Source of the DNA: Sva-07 sp963715285
Lineage (GTDB): Bacteria; Actinomycetota; Acidimicrobiia; Acidimicrobiales; Ilumatobacteraceae
Assembly (NCBI GenBank): GCA_963715285.1
Contig: CAVQRU010000010.1
Coordinates: forward strand, 62,001 to 126,000
Direction of reading: 5' to 3'
DNA: 64,000 nt
Both the position numbers and the translations under genes were made by a program. Each line of letters begins with the position of its first letter. The first letter of the stretch is position 1. Positions 62,241 through 64,000 of this stretch are shown here, one piece after another. The notes beneath the pieces are model-generated. The model ran no database searches. It was not told the DNA's origin and worked only from the letters and a program-made list of their open reading frames with translations.

Positions 62241-63134
62241 ATGATGCCGATGGCTGCGAACGGACCTCGGCTCGTGTTGGCGGAGCTGATCGACCTCCCG
62301 GTCGTGGAGGCGTCCGGCGTCGCCGTGCGACGGATGGATCGTGGCTCGGTGGTGTTGGTGGTCGGCGACCGAACTGCTGAGATCGGCGTCTGCCCGATCG
62401 CTGACGACGGCTCGCTGGCCGACTGGACGGTCCTCGATCTCGCCGAGCTTCCCGGCTGGCCGCTTCCACCGGGTGACAGTCAGCTCGAGGCGATCGCCGC
62501 CGATGGTGGATCGCTGGTTGCGCTGCTGTCCGAGGACCCGCCCGTCGTGCTCGTCGCCGACACCGTCACCCGTCGACTGCGCGCCACGATCGAGCTCACG
62601 GCCCCGGCGGGGTCGGTGCTCGACGGTCAGTGGGACGACGCATCGTCGCGGGGCGAAGGTCTCGTCTTCCTGCGTGGCGGTCGACTGTTGGTTGCCCAGG
62701 AGAAGCGACCGCGGGCCCTCGTCGAGTTCGGCCCCGCCGGCACCGCGGCGCAGGGACTGTCGCAGGACGACCTCCTCCGGCCCGGCGAATCGTGGGAGGC
62801 GCCGAATGGGCCGGTCGTCTTCGTGCCGCTGTCGATGTGGAAACTGAAGGGCAAGGCCAAGAAGGCGCTCGGCGACATCAGCTCGATCGGCACGGACTCG
62901 GAGGGGAACCTCTGGTTGCTCAGCGACAAGTCGCGTCGGGTGGGACGCCTCGGTCTCGACGTTCGATTGCGTCCGGACGACGACGAGGTGCGCGACCTCG
63001 ACGAGATCTGGGACCTTCCCGACGGCGCCGTGAAGCCCGAGGGGATCGCGGCACTCGGCGACGGCCGGGTGCTGGTGGCGATGGACACCGGATCGACCAC
63101 GGGCAACGGCATGATCGTCACCCGCCCGGCCTGA
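62241..63134 (+). CDS. Hypothetical protein, beta-propeller-like
   Basis: 297 residues. Repeated short strands with blade-like spacing (LVALLSEDPPVVLVAD, GLVFLRGGRLLVAQE, NLWLLSDKSRRVGRLGLD, GRVLVAMDTGS) suggest a five- or six-bladed propeller, similar in wording to SdiA-regulated or phytase-like propellers. There is no signal peptide. Three in-frame ATGs (62241, 62244, 62250) are possible starts. Function unknown. Confidence 0.65.
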   Translation: MMPMAANGPRLVLAELIDLPVVEASGVAVRRMDRGSVVLVVGDRTAEIGVCPIADDGSLADWTVLDLAELPGWPLPPGDSQLEAIAADGGSLVALLSEDPPVVLVADTVTRRLRATIELTAPAGSVLDGQWDDASSRGEGLVFLRGGRLLVAQEKRPRALVEFGPAGTAAQGLSQDDLLRPGESWEAPNGPVVFVPLSMWKLKGKAKKALGDISSIGTDSEGNLWLLSDKSRRVGRLGLDVRLRPDDDEVRDLDEIWDLPDGAVKPEGIAALGDGRVLVAMDTGSTTGNGMIVTRPA

Positions 63135-63192
63135 CCTCCGCTGCCGCCGGGCCGGTGTGGGCTCGGTACGGTCGGCGCCGGAGGTGCCCACC

Positions 63193-64000
63193 ATGACGTT
63201 CACACACGAGTCGACGACCGACGAGGTGCTCGACGGCCTCGACCTGTCCGGCAGGCGCATCGTCGTCACGGGCGCGGCGAGCGGGTTGGGGGAGGAGTCG
63301 ACGCGGGCGCTCGCTGCCCACGGGGCCTCGGTGCTGATGCTCGCGCGCGACCCCGCGAAGAACGAGGAGGCGGCTGCCCGTGTCCGAGCCGAGGTGCCCG
63401 ACGCCGAACTGTCGCTCGACACGCTCGATCTCGCCGACCTGGCCAGCATCCGATCGTTTGCAGCCCGCTTCCTCGATGCCGGTGAGCCGATCGACGTGTT
63501 GATGAACAACGCAGGCGTGATGGCCTGCCCGTTCGGGCACACCGCCGACGGCTTCGAGATGCAGTTCGGCACGAACCACCTCGGCCACTTCGAACTGACG
63601 CGCCTGCTGACCCCGGCGTTCGTCGCCGGCAACGCCCCGCGCATCGTCAACCTGTCGTCGGCGGCGCACGGCATCTCCGACGTCGACCTCGACGACCCGA
63701 ACTTCGAGCACACCGACTACGACGCCTGGATCTCCTACGGGCGCTCGAAGTCGGCGAACGCATTGCACGCGCTCGCCCTCGCGAACCGCCTCGCCGACGA
63801 CGGCGTGCTCGCGTTCTCGGTGCACCCCGGCGGCATCATGACCAACCTCGGTCGCCACCTGAACGACGACCTGATGCAGCAGATGATGACCCGGGCGAAG
63901 GAGCGTGCCGAGAAGGCCGGTGAGTCCGGTGGTATGCAGTTCAAGTCGATCCCGCAGGGTGCGGCGACGCAGGTGTGGGCGGCGACGTCGCCGGATCTCG
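63193..64000 (+). CDS. Short-chain dehydrogenase/reductase (cut by right window edge)
   Basis: 269 residues visible. Rossmann motif VTGAASGLGEES near 26, MNNAGVMACP near 103, catalytic Ser in NLSSAAHG near 157, and YGRSKSANALH (Tyr/Lys) near 178, the classical SDR set. The WxxYGxSK and NLGRHL region resembles retinol dehydrogenase-like/ WWOX-type oxidoreductases. A TACGGT -10 (63167-63172) lies upstream. The C-terminus runs off the window. Confidence 0.9.
   Translation, partial: MTFTHESTTDEVLDGLDLSGRRIVVTGAASGLGEESTRALAAHGASVLMLARDPAKNEEAAARVRAEVPDAELSLDTLDLADLASIRSFAARFLDAGEPIDVLMNNAGVMACPFGHTADGFEMQFGTNHLGHFELTRLLTPAFVAGNAPRIVNLSSAAHGISDVDLDDPNFEHTDYDAWISYGRSKSANALHALALANRLADDGVLAFSVHPGGIMTNLGRHLNDDLMQQMMTRAKERAEKAGESGGMQFKSIPQGAATQVWAATSPDL

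Overview
The window is very GC-rich, gene-dense DNA with short gaps and many 1-4 nt start/stop overlaps. Gene content (Eis-type acetyltransferase, MpaB/DUF2236 protein, DUF5995, CaiB CoA-transferases, MMPL exporter, several Thr/Glu-rich lipoproteins) and TA(C/G)nnT promoters placed 6-9 nt before start codons point to a high-GC actinobacterium. An Acidimicrobiia/Ilumatobacter-like marine or freshwater lineage is my best guess; this is inference, as no rRNA or tRNA gene lies in the window.

Layout. 1-3.4 kb: malic enzyme (cut by the left edge), an EHN-type epoxide hydrolase and a ROK sugar kinase. 3.5-8.1 kb: a formate dehydrogenase operon. Its catalytic subunit has an in-frame UGA at the selenocysteine position, followed by a bacterial SECIS-like hairpin, and the usual large subunit is split into two genes in permuted order around a NuoE-NuoF fusion. 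8.4-11.6 kb: a membrane protein plus an ABC exporter. 11.7-14.2 kb: a TPP enzyme and a PHP phosphatase. 14.2-18.4 kb: a NarL-type two-component system divergent from an MMPL transporter. 18.5-23.5 kb: threonine dehydratase, a TetR regulator divergent from an alpha/beta hydrolase (with a palindromic operator), a CoA-transferase and a WYL regulator. 23.5-26.3 kb: a VOC protein, a DUF1905 protein, an internally duplicated membrane protein and a lipoprotein. 26.4-31.6 kb: acyl-CoA dehydrogenase, Eis-like acetyltransferase, a principal-type sigma factor, an ABM protein and a Bax inhibitor-1 protein. 31.7-38.7 kb: an HEDVH-bearing membrane protein, a hydrolase, a phosphoesterase lipoprotein, a three-gene ferritin-like operon, an ABC1 kinase and a small TraR/DksA-like protein. 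38.8-42.2 kb: a sugar-type ABC importer without ATPase. 42.3-50.4 kb: cyclophilin, YcaQ-like protein, lipoproteins, MpaB protein, AI-2E permease, asparaginase, metallo-beta-lactamase-fold hydrolase and pectinacetylesterase-like lipoprotein. 50.5-57.1 kb: an orphan CoxL-like molybdenum hydroxylase, SGNH hydrolase, Crp/Fnr regulator, ureohydrolase and MFS transporter. 57.2-61.4 kb: a three-gene unit in which a two-CNB-domain patatin, an FtsX-type permease and an ABC ATPase carrying its own C-terminal CNB domain are translationally coupled. 61.4-64 kb: DUF5995, a propeller-like protein and an SDR oxidoreductase (cut by the right edge).

Themes. The formate dehydrogenase operon would pass formate electrons from a Sec/Mo site through Fe-S clusters to FMN and NAD+. 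The 57-61 kb unit looks like a nucleotide-gated lipase/ABC system. At least 13 genes look leaderless, and several more have a tiny leaderless ORF whose stop overlaps the next start. Two families of intergenic palindromes (seven copies of a 42-44 nt element, three copies of a GGGGTCTGACCCC-type element) sit mainly just after stop codons.
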